In this document: positions 53,428 to 62,585 of the stretch, in pieces | How positions within the stretch are numbered: the first letter of the stretch is position 1 | Layout of the letters: each line of letters opens with the position of its first letter | Assembly (NCBI RefSeq): GCF_000759885.1 | Contig: NZ_JNAH01000003.1 | Span: forward strand, 310,001 to 374,000 | Direction of reading: 5' to 3' | DNA: 64,000 nucleotides | Origin: Prochlorococcus marinus str. GP2 | GTDB lineage: Bacteria; Cyanobacteriota; Cyanobacteriia; PCC-6307; Cyanobiaceae | Position numbers and translations under genes: made by a program | Notes under the pieces: model-generated | Databases searched by the model: none | The model's input: the letters and a program-made list of their open reading frames with translations, nothing else | What the model was told of the DNA's origin: nothing

Positions 53428-54914
53428 AACAAGTATCAATTATTTTCCCGAATCAACTTTTTAGAGAAAGCCCAATCTTAAAAATAAATTGTGAAGTTTT
53501 GATTTTGGAAGACTCATTATTTTTTGGAAATGATAAATTTCATAAATTAATTAATCATAAAAATAAGTTAGTTTTTCATAGAGCATCTATGCTTGCTTAT
53601 AAAAATTATTTAGAAATATCTGGCTTTAAAGTTTTATATATCGAAAACAAGAATAATTTTTCTACAGTTGATTACTTATCAGAATTTATTAAAAATAAAT
53701 ATCAGAAAATAAATCTAATTGACCCTCATGATTTTTTAATAATGAAGAGGATTAATAATTTTGTTGAAATTAATAATTTAGCTTTAAATATTTTGCCTTC
53801 TCCTATGTTTATGAGCAGTGAAGATTTAAAAGATTTATTTGCATCAAATGCAAAAAAACCTCTTATGGGGAGATTTTATGAGAATCAAAGAAAGAGCCAA
53901 AAGATATTAGTTAATCCTGATGATACGCCTGAAGGAGGTAAATGGAGTTTCGATGAAATGAACAGAAAAAAATTGCCAAAAAAAATAAATATACCCGATA
54001 CACCTAAATTACAAAAAAATAAATTTGTAGTTAATGCAGAAAGGTCATTAGCCAATTTTGATATTGAGTTTATTGGAGAAAGTAATAACTTTTTATATCC
54101 AACTAATTTTGAAGAGGCAGATGAATGGTTAAATGATTTTTTTAAACATAGATTTTTCTTATTTGGAGATTATGAGGATGCTATTTCTAAAGAAAATTCT
54201 TTTTTATGGCATAGTTTACTTTCTCCTCTTTTAAATAGCGGCTTATTAACCCCAGATGTAGTAGTAAATAAAGCATTACTTTTCGCAAAAAATAATAATG
54301 TTCCTATTAACTCTTTAGAGGGTTTTATTCGTCAAATTATTGGATGGAGAGAATTTATTTGCCTCGTCTATAAAAAGTACGGAACAAAGATGCGAAATAG
54401 TAATTTTTGGAATTTTGAAGATAAGCCAATTCCAAAATCTTTTTATAAAGGAAATACAGGAATTGAACCAGTAGACGTTGTTATAAAAAATATTATTAAA
54501 TTTGGTTATTGTCATCATATTGAACGACTAATGATTGTTGGCAACTTTATGCTTCTATGTAGAATTCACCCCAACCAAGTTTATAAATGGTTTATGGAAA
54601 TGTTTATTGATTCCTATGATTGGGTTATGGTCCCAAATGTTTATGGAATGAGTCAGTTTAGTGATGGTGGTATCTTTTCAACAAAGCCATATATATCAAG
54701 CTCTAATTATATAAAAAAAATGTCTAATTTTAAAAGTGGCCCATGGTGTGAAATATGGGATGGATTATTTTGGAAATTTATTAAAGATAATGAAAGCTTT
54801 TTTAGAAAGCAATATCGTTTGGCAATGTTAACGAGAAATCTCGATAAAATGTCAGAGGAAAAATTAAATAATCACTTAAAAACGGCCGATAAATTTTTAA
54901 GAGATATTAAATAA
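53424..54914 (+). CDS. bacterial cryptochrome/(6-4) photolyase-like protein lacking the usual FeS motif
   Basis: 496 aa of the deoxyribodipyrimidine photolyase-related group (FeS-BCP, PhrB/CryB type). N-terminal [10 protein letters not shown]-type start, [52 protein letters not shown], the HHxxR motif in [10 protein letters not shown], and [20 protein letters not shown]. Family members normally continue KMSDYCxGCxY...CP, which binds a 4Fe-4S cluster; here the region reads [19 protein letters not shown], with one cysteine. FAD-dependent light-driven DNA repair is likely, without the cluster. Confidence 0.88.
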   Translation: MKQVSIIFPNQLFRESPILKINCEVLILEDSLFFGNDKFHKLINHKNKLVFHRASMLAYKNYLEISGFKVLYIENKNNFSTVDYLSEFIKNKYQKINLIDPHDFLIMKRINNFVEINNLALNILPSPMFMSSEDLKDLFASNAKKPLMGRFYENQRKSQKILVNPDDTPEGGKWSFDEMNRKKLPKKINIPDTPKLQKNKFVVNAERSLANFDIEFIGESNNFLYPTNFEEADEWLNDFFKHRFFLFGDYEDAISKENSFLWHSLLSPLLNSGLLTPDVVVNKALLFAKNNNVPINSLEGFIRQIIGWREFICLVYKKYGTKMRNSNFWNFEDKPIPKSFYKGNTGIEPVDVVIKNIIKFGYCHHIERLMIVGNFMLLCRIHPNQVYKWFMEMFIDSYDWVMVPNVYGMSQFSDGGIFSTKPYISSSNYIKKMSNFKSGPWCEIWDGLFWKFIKDNESFFRKQYRLAMLTRNLDKMSEEKLNNHLKTADKFLRDIK

Positions 54915-55019
54915 ATTTAGAGTAATAACCTACATTTGTCTTTGAAAAATTAAAAGAATATTATGTTATTAAGAAATATTAAGTAAGGATGTTAACTTAG
55001 AAAATATTAGATTTATCTA

Positions 55020-55199
55020 ATGGAAATTGGAAAGCTTTTTTTAAAAAGTAATTCGACGGGAATTATCACTTTTTCTGAATTAGATTGGATAACTACTCAT
55101 CAATCTAATTTCACTAGATTAGAGGAATCCATAGCAATTAAATTAGGCAGAATGCTTGATGCAGGTTCTATCAATATTGGTTGCCGTTTGAAATCTTGA
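55020..55199 (+). CDS. conserved small cyanobacterial protein, 59 aa
   Basis: ATG at 55020, TGA at 55197. It reads MEIGKLFLKSNSTGIITFSE, LDWITTHQSNFTRLEESIAI, KLGRMLDAGSINIGCRLKS. The T-G-I-I-T-x-x-E-L-D-W-x-T-x-H-Q-x-x-F-x-R-x-E-E core looks like a strongly conserved picocyanobacterial protein. Unknown function. Confidence 0.72.
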   Translation: MEIGKLFLKSNSTGIITFSELDWITTHQSNFTRLEESIAIKLGRMLDAGSINIGCRLKS

Positions 55200-55218
55200 A
55201 TAAGTTTTTATTTTAATA

Positions 55219-55362
55219 ATGAAGTATCAAAAAGAGAAAAAAATATTTTTTCGGGAAAGAATCCATTCTTTAAATATCTTTCTTTTTTTAGGATTTAATC
55301 TTTCACTTATTTCTATCTTAGGTTTTATTTGGTTTAATTCTGCAATTGAAAAAGTAGTTTAA
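55219..55362 (+). CDS. small membrane protein, 47 aa
   Basis: ATG at 55219, TAA at 55360. It starts with a basic segment (MKYQKEKKIFFRERIHSLNI) followed by one helix (FLFLGFNLSLISILGFIWFN) and ends SAIEKVV. Positive-inside topology. It follows the 59-aa gene after 19 bases, a likely operon. Confidence 0.55.
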   Translation: MKYQKEKKIFFRERIHSLNIFLFLGFNLSLISILGFIWFNSAIEKVV

Positions 55363-55412
55363 ATTTTTGAATTTTTTGTATATTAAAGTTATCTTTAAAA
55401 ATAAATTATATT

Positions 55413-56729
55413 TTGAGCATAGGATATTTACAAAGAAAAGCCGCTTGGGAAATTTTATTAAAAGTTAGTTCTGGTGATTTTTCTGATCATGCCCTTGAAA
55501 AGGTTTTAAAAAATTATCAATTTAATCCTCTTGATATAGCTTTTATTACAGAATTATCTTTTGGATGCATAAGGTATAGAAAATTTCTTGATCTCTGGAC
55601 GGATCATACATCAAAAATTACTCATAAAAAGCAGCCTCCAAAGTTAAGATGGCTTCTACACATAGGTTTATATCAACTATTGAAAATGGATAAAATTCCA
55701 TTTCCTGCTGCTATTTCTACCACTGTAGAAGTAGCTAAAAACACAGATTTAAATGGTTTAGCGGGGACTGTAAATGCGATATTGAGAAGTGCATCGAGAA
55801 AATTAGAACAAAAAATTTTACCGGAATTATCTTCTGATAGAAAAGAAAGAATTTCATATCTTGAATCATTTCCATTATGGCTTGTGAAGGATCTTTATAA
55901 ATGGGTCGGCAATAGCGAGGGTGAAAATATCATAAAGGCATTTAATAAAAAACCTACAATTGATTTGAGAATTAACCAATTAAAAACTAATTTAAATAAA
56001 TTTTTGAAGGTACTTCATGAAAATAAAATTGATGCTGAAATTATTAAAGATTTACATAATGGAATTACTCTAAAATCTAATCCAAGATCTATAAAAAATT
56101 TACCTGGATATAGTGATGGGCTTTGGACAATTCAAGATAGATCTTCTCAGTGGATAGCACCTCTCTTAAATCCAAAAGAAGGTGAAAAGATTTTAGATGC
56201 TTGTGCAGCTCCAGGAAGTAAGTCTACCCACTTGGCAGAATTAACAAATGATAGTGCTGAAATCCTTGCTGTAGATAGATCAGCAAAAAGATTAAAAATA
56301 CTGCAATCAAATTTAGAAAGGTTAAATTTGAAATCTGTTAATACCCTTAAGGCTGATGCTACGAGTTTGATTGAATTAAATTCTAAGTTTATATCTTATT
56401 TTGATAAGATTTTATTAGATGCTCCATGTTCAGGCATTGGAACTCTTTCCAGGAATCCAGATTCTAGATGGTCTTTAAGTAAAGAAAAAATAAAATCTTT
56501 AACTTTATTACAGGAAAAACTTTTGGAGAGTATTTTCCCTCTTTTGAAGAAAAATGGTACTTTAGTTTATTCAACTTGCACTATTTGTCCCGATGAAAAT
56601 AATCTATTAATTGAACGATTTATTGAAAAAAACAAAAATTTAAAATTGGTTAGCCAAAAACAAATTTTACCTAGCTTGGATTATCCTGGTGATGGATTTT
56701 ATTCTGCAATAATTTCTTATAAATCTTAA
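55413..56729 (+). CDS. rsmB: 16S rRNA (cytosine(967)-C5)-methyltransferase RsmB
   Basis: 438 aa, TTG start. The N-terminal NusB-like RNA-binding domain (1-140) has AAWEILLKVSSGDFSDHALE and GTVNAILRSASRK. The methyltransferase domain has the SAM motif LDACAAPGSKSTHLAELTND. LLDAPCSGIGTLSRNPDSRW and VYSTCTICPDENN carry the two cysteines of the m5C mechanism. It methylates C967 of 16S rRNA. Confidence 0.94.
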   Translation: MSIGYLQRKAAWEILLKVSSGDFSDHALEKVLKNYQFNPLDIAFITELSFGCIRYRKFLDLWTDHTSKITHKKQPPKLRWLLHIGLYQLLKMDKIPFPAAISTTVEVAKNTDLNGLAGTVNAILRSASRKLEQKILPELSSDRKERISYLESFPLWLVKDLYKWVGNSEGENIIKAFNKKPTIDLRINQLKTNLNKFLKVLHENKIDAEIIKDLHNGITLKSNPRSIKNLPGYSDGLWTIQDRSSQWIAPLLNPKEGEKILDACAAPGSKSTHLAELTNDSAEILAVDRSAKRLKILQSNLERLNLKSVNTLKADATSLIELNSKFISYFDKILLDAPCSGIGTLSRNPDSRWSLSKEKIKSLTLLQEKLLESIFPLLKKNGTLVYSTCTICPDENNLLIERFIEKNKNLKLVSQKQILPSLDYPGDGFYSAIISYKS

Positions 56730-56738
56730 AAATATAAT

Positions 56739-58517
56739 TTATTTTTTAATTGGAATTTTATAAATTTCAGATATGAACTTCTTCCATAAATAAGCTGCAT
56801 TTCCACTAGATAATTCAGATTCCTTGTTATCGTCGTAACCTATCCAGATCCCTGTTGTAAGGTTATCAATTGAACCAATAAACCAGAGATCTTTATTTCC
56901 ATCAGATGTTCCTGTTTTCCCATAAATTTTCTTTCCTTTTATAAAGGCTGCTTTTGAAGTTCCTTCTTTTACAGATTTTTCAAGAAGTTTATTTATTTTC
57001 TCGTTTATTTTTAAATCTAATATTTTCTTGGAAATAGATTTGTTTTCCCAAATAGGTTGTTTTTTAAATGATTCTATTTTTTCTATGATTTCAGGGCTTT
57101 GGATCTTCCCATTATTGTTTATTGCAGAATATGCATTTGTGATGTTTAAAAGATTATCTCCGAAGGATCCAATAGCTAATGATGGGAATTCCTCAAACTC
57201 TTGCTCGTAACCTAGTCCAAATGAATTCGCTAAATTAATAATATTTTTTAAGCCGATTTTTTTTGTTATTGATATTGGAACGATATTTGATGAGCTTTTA
57301 AATGATTCAATCAAAGATATTGAACCTCTATAGTCTTCTGAAAAATTTTTTGGGCAATAACTTTCCCAGCATATTGGTAAGTCTTCAAATTTATCGCTTA
57401 ATTTTATTCCTTCTATTAATGCAGAAGCATAAGGGATTATTTTAAAAGTAGAACCTAATGGTCTTACAGATGAAATCACTCTATTGTATTCATTAATTGA
57501 TGGATTTTTGCTGGTTATCATTGCCCTGATTAGTCCTGTGTTTGATTCGATAGATAACAGAGCAAATTCAATTTCTTTAGGCCCAGCATATCTTGATATT
57601 TTTTGACCTTTTTCTTGCCAATCTTTGTTGATAGAAGATTTAATTCTTAAAAACTTATAATCATTTTTACTCCCAATTTTTTTATCTGTTTCGTGAAGAA
57701 TAAAGTTTATAAGTAATTTATCATCTAAAAAATTATCAGCTGTTTGATAATTTAATTTTATTTTTTCTTTAATAGCCTTATTCTTATTTGCAAGAGAAAT
57801 ATATCCATCAATATACATTGATTCAAGAACTTTATTTCTATTTTTAATAGCTAGTTCTAAATCTTGATAAGGTGAATAAATTGATGGGGCTGGAGCTAAT
57901 CCTGCAATTAATGCGATCTCTGATAATGTCAATTCTTCTATAAATTTTCCAAAATAAACTTGGGCAGCCTCGTCTACCCCGTGTGCTCCTGATCCTAGAT
58001 AAATATTATTTAAATACAATTTTAAAATTTGATTTTTATCATATCTAAATTCAATTATGAGTGATATAAATATTTCTTTGATTTTTCTTTGAAAACTTAA
58101 ATCATTATTTAGAAAAAGTAATCTAGCAACTTGTTGTGTAATCGTACTTCCTCCCTCTTTAACATAACCACTTCTAATATTTTGAATAAGGGCGCGTGAA
58201 ATACTTTTTAAATCTATTCCATTATGTTTATAAAATCTTTTATCCTCAGAAGATATAAAAGCATGTTTAAGAAAAAATGGAATTTTATAATAACTATTAT
58301 CTATTTCAAATTTGCGGCTTAATTTGCTTATTATCTTATTATCAGAAGATGATATTACATAAGAATAATTGGTGCCCCTTAACTTTTTATTTTTAGATAC
58401 GTCAACTTTTAAAGTACTAAACATTATACTAAAAAAATAAAAAGATATTCCAGAAAAAATTAATATTGGAATTATTAAAACAAAAGACTTGAATTTAATC
58501 TTTTGCACCTTAAGCAA
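56739..58517 (-). CDS. class A penicillin-binding protein
   Basis: 592 aa. N-terminal anchor (about 10-32), then the GT51 transglycosylase domain: SSEDKRFYKHNGIDLKSISR with the catalytic glutamate, EGGSTITQQVARLLFLNNDL, KIKEIFISLIIEFRYDKNQI and LNNIYLGSGAHGVDEAAQVY. The transpeptidase domain follows with S-x-x-K in RPLGSTFKIIPYASA, S-S-N in FKSSSNIVPISI and K-T-G in IYGKTGTSDGNKDLWFIG. It makes and cross-links peptidoglycan. Its start overlaps the end of chlG by eight bases. Confidence 0.93.
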   Translation of the reverse strand: MLKVQKIKFKSFVLIIPILIFSGISFYFFSIMFSTLKVDVSKNKKLRGTNYSYVISSSDNKIISKLSRKFEIDNSYYKIPFFLKHAFISSEDKRFYKHNGIDLKSISRALIQNIRSGYVKEGGSTITQQVARLLFLNNDLSFQRKIKEIFISLIIEFRYDKNQILKLYLNNIYLGSGAHGVDEAAQVYFGKFIEELTLSEIALIAGLAPAPSIYSPYQDLELAIKNRNKVLESMYIDGYISLANKNKAIKEKIKLNYQTADNFLDDKLLINFILHETDKKIGSKNDYKFLRIKSSINKDWQEKGQKISRYAGPKEIEFALLSIESNTGLIRAMITSKNPSINEYNRVISSVRPLGSTFKIIPYASALIEGIKLSDKFEDLPICWESYCPKNFSEDYRGSISLIESFKSSSNIVPISITKKIGLKNIINLANSFGLGYEQEFEEFPSLAIGSFGDNLLNITNAYSAINNNGKIQSPEIIEKIESFKKQPIWENKSISKKILDLKINEKINKLLEKSVKEGTSKAAFIKGKKIYGKTGTSDGNKDLWFIGSIDNLTTGIWIGYDDNKESELSSGNAAYLWKKFISEIYKIPIKK

Positions 58518-59457
58518 CTAAAAAACTATGTCCTATTGCTAAAGCTGTAACTAGCATTCCAGTTATAAGGAACGGTTGGGCACTCGCTTGATATTTGACA
58601 TCAAACTTTAGAGGATCTCTTAGCAACCACATATCTTGAAATGTAATTTGTGGAATTATCAATAAAACTAAAATTACAGAGGCTAAATTTTGGCCAATAA
58701 TGACTAATACTATAACCATTGCCAATTGAAAAATGTCAATTAGTCCTGCACTTATTCTACTTGCATTTTTAATTCCAAATACTACTGGTAGAGAATTTAA
58801 GCCTAGCTTTGAGTCTCCTTCAACACTTTTGAAATCATTAATAACAGCAATTCCAAGTCCTGAGAGGCTATAAGCAAGTGTTAGTATCGCCGTCACGAGA
58901 GTTAATTTCCCAAACAAGGCTTGTCCTGCCCACCAAGGTAAAGCTATATAAGATGCTCCTAATGCGTAATTCCCAAGCCAACCATTCTGTTTTAATTTGA
59001 GTGGTGGAGCAGAATATATATAACTAACAAAGGAACCTCCTAATGCCAAAAGTAAGACGGAGGGGAAGCTGTGCTTAGCATATAAATCCAATAGAAAAGC
59101 AACTATTAATCCTGCTATAAGTAATACCCAGATTTGTATTTTTACATCTTTAATTGAAATTTTCCCAGAAGGAATTGGTCTATTTGGTTCATTAATTGCA
59201 TCAATTTCTTTATCAAAAAAATCATTTATGGTTTGGGTATAACCAGCCAGAAGTGGTCCACTCATCAACATACATGCTAATGAAGCTAGAACATTACTAA
59301 ATGTCCATTCAAAATTCCCACTTGCAGCTGCTCCACAAATGACTCCCCATATCAAAGGGATCCATGTTATGGGTTTCATTAACTGTATACGGAGTTTCCA
59401 TATACTTGATGTTTCAGAGGCACCCTTAATTCCTAATAGTTGTTTTGGATCATTCAC
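58510..59457 (-). CDS. chlG: chlorophyll synthase ChlG
   Basis: 315 aa UbiA-type prenyltransferase with about eight to nine membrane helices. The first Asp-rich motif is NDFFDKEIDAINEPNRPIPS; the second is INDFKSVEGDSKLGLNSLPV. LMKPITWIPLIWGVICGAAA and PLKLKQNGWLGNYALGASYI are typical. It attaches the phytyl (or geranylgeranyl) chain to chlorophyllide, in Prochlorococcus the divinyl form. Co-transcribed with DUF2862 upstream (eight-base spacer) and with the PBP. Confidence 0.95.
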   Translation of the reverse strand: MNDPKQLLGIKGASETSSIWKLRIQLMKPITWIPLIWGVICGAAASGNFEWTFSNVLASLACMLMSGPLLAGYTQTINDFFDKEIDAINEPNRPIPSGKISIKDVKIQIWVLLIAGLIVAFLLDLYAKHSFPSVLLLALGGSFVSYIYSAPPLKLKQNGWLGNYALGASYIALPWWAGQALFGKLTLVTAILTLAYSLSGLGIAVINDFKSVEGDSKLGLNSLPVVFGIKNASRISAGLIDIFQLAMVIVLVIIGQNLASVILVLLIIPQITFQDMWLLRDPLKFDVKYQASAQPFLITGMLVTALAIGHSFLVA

Positions 59458-59465
59458 TTTACTCT

Positions 59466-59690
59466 TTAACCTTTCTCAATTTCTTCTGGGAAAAACCAAT
59501 TTTGCTCACCATTCTGAAATTTTGCGGTGATTCCAATACTTCTGCCGTCTGTCATTTTATAGCCTGTTATTACGGCTTTAGGATTCGAGGATATTTGATC
59601 GATTAATTTAGCTGGTAGTCTATCTTTTACTTTGTTAATGTTAATTTTGATTTTACTACCGATTTTGGGTAATAATTTTGTTTCAGCCAT
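59466..59690 (-). CDS. DUF2862 protein upstream of chlG
   Basis: 74 aa: LPKIGSKIKININKVKDRLP, then K-A-V-I-T-G-Y-K-M-T-D-G and IGITAKFQNGEQNWFFPEEI. A small SH3-like beta barrel is likely. The cyanobacterial family is conserved and of unknown role. The close spacing to chlG suggests, as inference only, a link with chlorophyll synthesis. Confidence 0.85.
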   Translation of the reverse strand: MAETKLLPKIGSKIKININKVKDRLPAKLIDQISSNPKAVITGYKMTDGRSIGITAKFQNGEQNWFFPEEIEKG

Positions 59691-59749
59691 AAGAGGTAAA
59701 ATGGAAGCTATTATGCAAGATTAACAGCATTTGGACAATTTTTACTAAA

Positions 59750-60520
59750 ATGGTAGCTCTTCGTTTAATTCCTTGTTTAGATGTCGCCCATGGCAGAGTG
59801 GTTAAAGGTGTAAATTTTGTTAACTTGAGGGACTCAGGCGATCCTGTTGAATTGGCTTGTATGTATTCTGATGAGGGCGCAGATGAATTAGTATTCTTAG
59901 ATATAAGAGCTAGTGTAGAAAATAGAAATACATTAGTTGACCTTGTCTCTAGGACCGCAAAATCAGTGAAAATCCCATTTACAGTAGGTGGAGGAATAGA
60001 TTCTGTTTCTGCAATTAATGATCTTTTAAGAGCTGGAGCGGACAAAGTGAGTTTGAATTCTTCTGCTGTAAGAAGTCCAGATTTAATTTCTAAAAGTTCT
60101 AGGGAATTTGGTAATCAATGTATCGTAATAGCAATTGATGCTAAAAGAAAAGTTAATAAGACAGATCAATGGGAGGTATATGTAAAAGGAGGGAGAGAAA
60201 ATACTGGAATAGATGTATTAAGTTGGGCAAAGAAAGTTGAGGATTTAGGCGCAGGGGAAATTTTGCTTACTTCAATGGATGGTGATGGCACACAGAATGG
60301 ATATGATTTAAATCTGACTGAAGCTGTTACCAATATTGTTAACATCCCAGTGATTGCTTCTGGAGGAGCGGGTTGTTTAGAAGATATCTATGATGTTTTC
60401 AATGAAGGCAGGGCATCTGCCGCACTTTTAGCATCATTACTTCATGATAAGAAACTTTCTTTAAGAGAAATAAAGACTTTCCTCCTCGAAAAAAAACTTC
60501 CAATTAGACCATATGAATAA
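59750..60520 (+). CDS. hisF: imidazole glycerol phosphate synthase subunit HisF
   Basis: 256 aa TIM barrel. [20 protein letters not shown] has the catalytic D11-equivalent, [20 protein letters not shown] follows, then [57 protein letters not shown] with the second catalytic Asp, and [16 protein letters not shown]. It is the cyclase half of the histidine pathway enzyme. Confidence 0.96.
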   Translation: MVALRLIPCLDVAHGRVVKGVNFVNLRDSGDPVELACMYSDEGADELVFLDIRASVENRNTLVDLVSRTAKSVKIPFTVGGGIDSVSAINDLLRAGADKVSLNSSAVRSPDLISKSSREFGNQCIVIAIDAKRKVNKTDQWEVYVKGGRENTGIDVLSWAKKVEDLGAGEILLTSMDGDGTQNGYDLNLTEAVTNIVNIPVIASGGAGCLEDIYDVFNEGRASAALLASLLHDKKLSLREIKTFLLEKKLPIRPYE

Positions 60521-60565
60521 AAAATTTAATTTAATACCAAAAAGAAATAAGTTAAAAATTTAAAA

Positions 60566-61267
60566 ATGAAATTCACAAAAACTATCGAAGTCAAAAATAT
60601 ATTTAATAAAATTTCTTATAAATATGACTTTTTAAATAATCTATTAAGTTTTGGGCTGCACAGATTTTGGAAAAGGAAATTAGTTAATTTATTGGAACCT
60701 TTAAATGGTGAAGATTGGGCTGATTTATGCTGTGGAACTGGAGATTTAGCATTCTTAATTTCTAAAAGAGTTAGTCCAAGGGGATCAATTACTGGGATTG
60801 ACAGTGCAAAGGATATCTTAAATATTGCAAAAAAAAAATCAGAGCTTAAAAAAAATAAATTTGTTAAGTGGGAAGTTAAAGATGTATTAGAAATTAATGA
60901 TTATTCAAAAAATTTTGATGGAATTTGCATGTCATATGGACTTAGAAACTTGAATAATGTTGAAGAAGGAATAAAAAAAGTTTTTGATCTTTTGAAGGAT
61001 AAGGGAAGGGCAGGATTTTTGGATTTTAATCACTCAACAAGAAATTCTTTATCCAATATTTTTCAGAAAATTTATTTGAGATTAATTGTAGTATCCATTT
61101 CGCGGCTTTTTAATTTAGGTCCAGAGTACGCATATATTGAAAAAAGTATTAGTAATTTTCCAAAGAAAAATGAGCTTATAAATATTGCTAAGGAAGTTGG
61201 ATTTAAAAAAGCTGAATATAGGACTATTTGTGGGGGACAAATGGGAATACTAATTTTAACTAAATAA
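60566..61267 (+). CDS. menG: ubiquinone/menaquinone-type C-methyltransferase (MenG/UbiE)
   Basis: 233 aa. IFNKISYKYDFLNNLLSFGL HRFWK start, SAM motif WADLCCGTGDLAFLISKRVS, GIDSAKDILNIAKKK, and the family signatures KNFDGICMSYGLRNLNNVEE and FLDFNHSTRN. In cyanobacteria the enzyme methylates demethylphylloquinone for photosystem I. The C-terminal AEYRTICGGQMGILI is normal. Confidence 0.93.
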   Translation: MKFTKTIEVKNIFNKISYKYDFLNNLLSFGLHRFWKRKLVNLLEPLNGEDWADLCCGTGDLAFLISKRVSPRGSITGIDSAKDILNIAKKKSELKKNKFVKWEVKDVLEINDYSKNFDGICMSYGLRNLNNVEEGIKKVFDLLKDKGRAGFLDFNHSTRNSLSNIFQKIYLRLIVVSISRLFNLGPEYAYIEKSISNFPKKNELINIAKEVGFKKAEYRTICGGQMGILILTK

Positions 61268-61272
61268 AAAAT

Positions 61273-61758
61273 TTAGTTTTTTATTTTTCTCCAACAAAAA
61301 GAACACTTTCCCCATCTTTTGATTTCGCCCTCAGGAGTAGGGGAATTACAAATAATACAAATGCACATATTATTTTGATTGATTCTGCTTGGATGGTTTG
61401 CCCAAACTATCTTCGCATTAGTAGCTTTAATATTTTTATTTTTAATTTCATAATTTTGTATTATTTTTATTTCATTCAAAGTTATTCCAATTTTCTCGAT
61501 TCTCTCTTTTAATTTATGCTTGTTATAGATTAAAGCTTGGCGCCACTGTGGATGATTTACTGCAATAGTAAGTATTTTTTTTTCAATATTTAATGGTTTG
61601 CATTCTTCAAATAGCTCCAAGCCAATTAAGTTCTTCCATTTTTCTTCGATCTGAGAAAGTTTATCTAAGTCTCCGCAGGATTTTTTGAAATTATCAAGAC
61701 AATTTTTTAATGGATGTGGATTCCTTCTATTCACTATTGGCGAATATTTTTTGTCCAA
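61273..61758 (-). CDS. DUF721 protein with C-terminal zinc-ribbon-like motif
   Basis: 161 aa. Residues 10-95 match the DUF721 (DciA-like) pattern: LKNCLDNFKKSCGDLDKLSQ, WKNLIGLELFEECKPLNIEK and KILTIAVNHPQWRQALIYNK. The last 40 residues hold two C-x-x-C pairs (CICIICNSP and WGKCSFCWRK), a likely zinc ribbon. DciA proteins load the replicative helicase DnaB in bacteria without DnaC; that function is possible here but unproven. Confidence 0.78.
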   Translation of the reverse strand: MDKKYSPIVNRRNPHPLKNCLDNFKKSCGDLDKLSQIEEKWKNLIGLELFEECKPLNIEKKILTIAVNHPQWRQALIYNKHKLKERIEKIGITLNEIKIIQNYEIKNKNIKATNAKIVWANHPSRINQNNMCICIICNSPTPEGEIKRWGKCSFCWRKIKN

Positions 61759-61833
61759 TTTGTAAAATTTACTTATTAAGACTAAAGTTAATCTAATCTT
61801 TAAAAAGATGCTCGTTGTTTTAATAAAAAATTT

Positions 61834-62583
61834 GTGAAAGTTATTGGACCTGCAGCTAAGACAGTTTTTTATTTAAAAAAAATACAGGGTCAATATCCAA
61901 CTTGGACACTTCATTACAAAATAAAATGTAAAAGTACCGAAAATGAGCTAACAAACTTGCTTAAATATACTGAAATAAAGAAAAACCAGCCAGTAGCGAT
62001 AATCGCAAGAGAACAATTCTCAGGGGTTGGCCAAAATTTAAAAACTTGGGTTTCTCCAAAAGGTGGTATTTGGTTAAGTGCAGCTTACCCAATATTTTCA
62101 AAAGAATTTGAATGTCAAATATTTAATTTGTCTTTAGGTATTAAGTTATGTGAAATGCTTAGACAAAAGAATATAAATGTTTGTTTGAAATGGCCAAATG
62201 ATATTTTTTTTGGTTCAAAAAAGTTGATTGGATTTTTACCAAGGGTGATAACAAGAGGGAAAGAAATTAATTATGTAAGGGTAGGAATTGGCATGAATGT
62301 TTCAAATTACACTCCATCAGAAGGTATTTCATTATCAAAAGTACTTCAAATTAAGAATATTAATCAATATTATTGGACAGCCAAAGTTCTTAAAGCTTTT
62401 TATGATGCAATTGAATGTAATAAGAAGAAAGACTATGTGATTAAATCTGCAAATAAGTTTCTTACTAAAAGTTTTTTACCTAGTGGTTATTGTCCTCATA
62501 CATGGAAAATTAAAGATATTGATTCCAATGGGAATTTAAGAATTGAAAATGAAACTCAACTGAAAGTAATTAGAAGGTTTTGA
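61834..62583 (+). CDS. birA: biotin--[acetyl-CoA carboxylase] ligase
   Basis: 249 aa, GTG start, no DNA-binding domain (class I). AIIAREQFSGVGQNLKTWVS corresponds to the R-G-R-G-R biotinyl-AMP loop, although the arginines are largely replaced. GGIWLSAAYP, LKWPNDIFFGSKKLIGFLP with the catalytic lysine, and GIGMNVSNYTPSEGISL are conserved. It biotinylates the carboxyl carrier of acetyl-CoA carboxylase. The degenerate loop (EQFSGVGQ) is worth noting. Confidence 0.88.
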   Translation: MKVIGPAAKTVFYLKKIQGQYPTWTLHYKIKCKSTENELTNLLKYTEIKKNQPVAIIAREQFSGVGQNLKTWVSPKGGIWLSAAYPIFSKEFECQIFNLSLGIKLCEMLRQKNINVCLKWPNDIFFGSKKLIGFLPRVITRGKEINYVRVGIGMNVSNYTPSEGISLSKVLQIKNINQYYWTAKVLKAFYDAIECNKKKDYVIKSANKFLTKSFLPSGYCPHTWKIKDIDSNGNLRIENETQLKVIRRF

Positions 62584-62585
62584 AT

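Noticed and set aside
59781-59815. tRNA-like D-arm text (ggcagagtggttaaaggtgt)
   Set aside because: It lies in the hisF codons for HGRVVKGV; the rest of a cloverleaf is missing.
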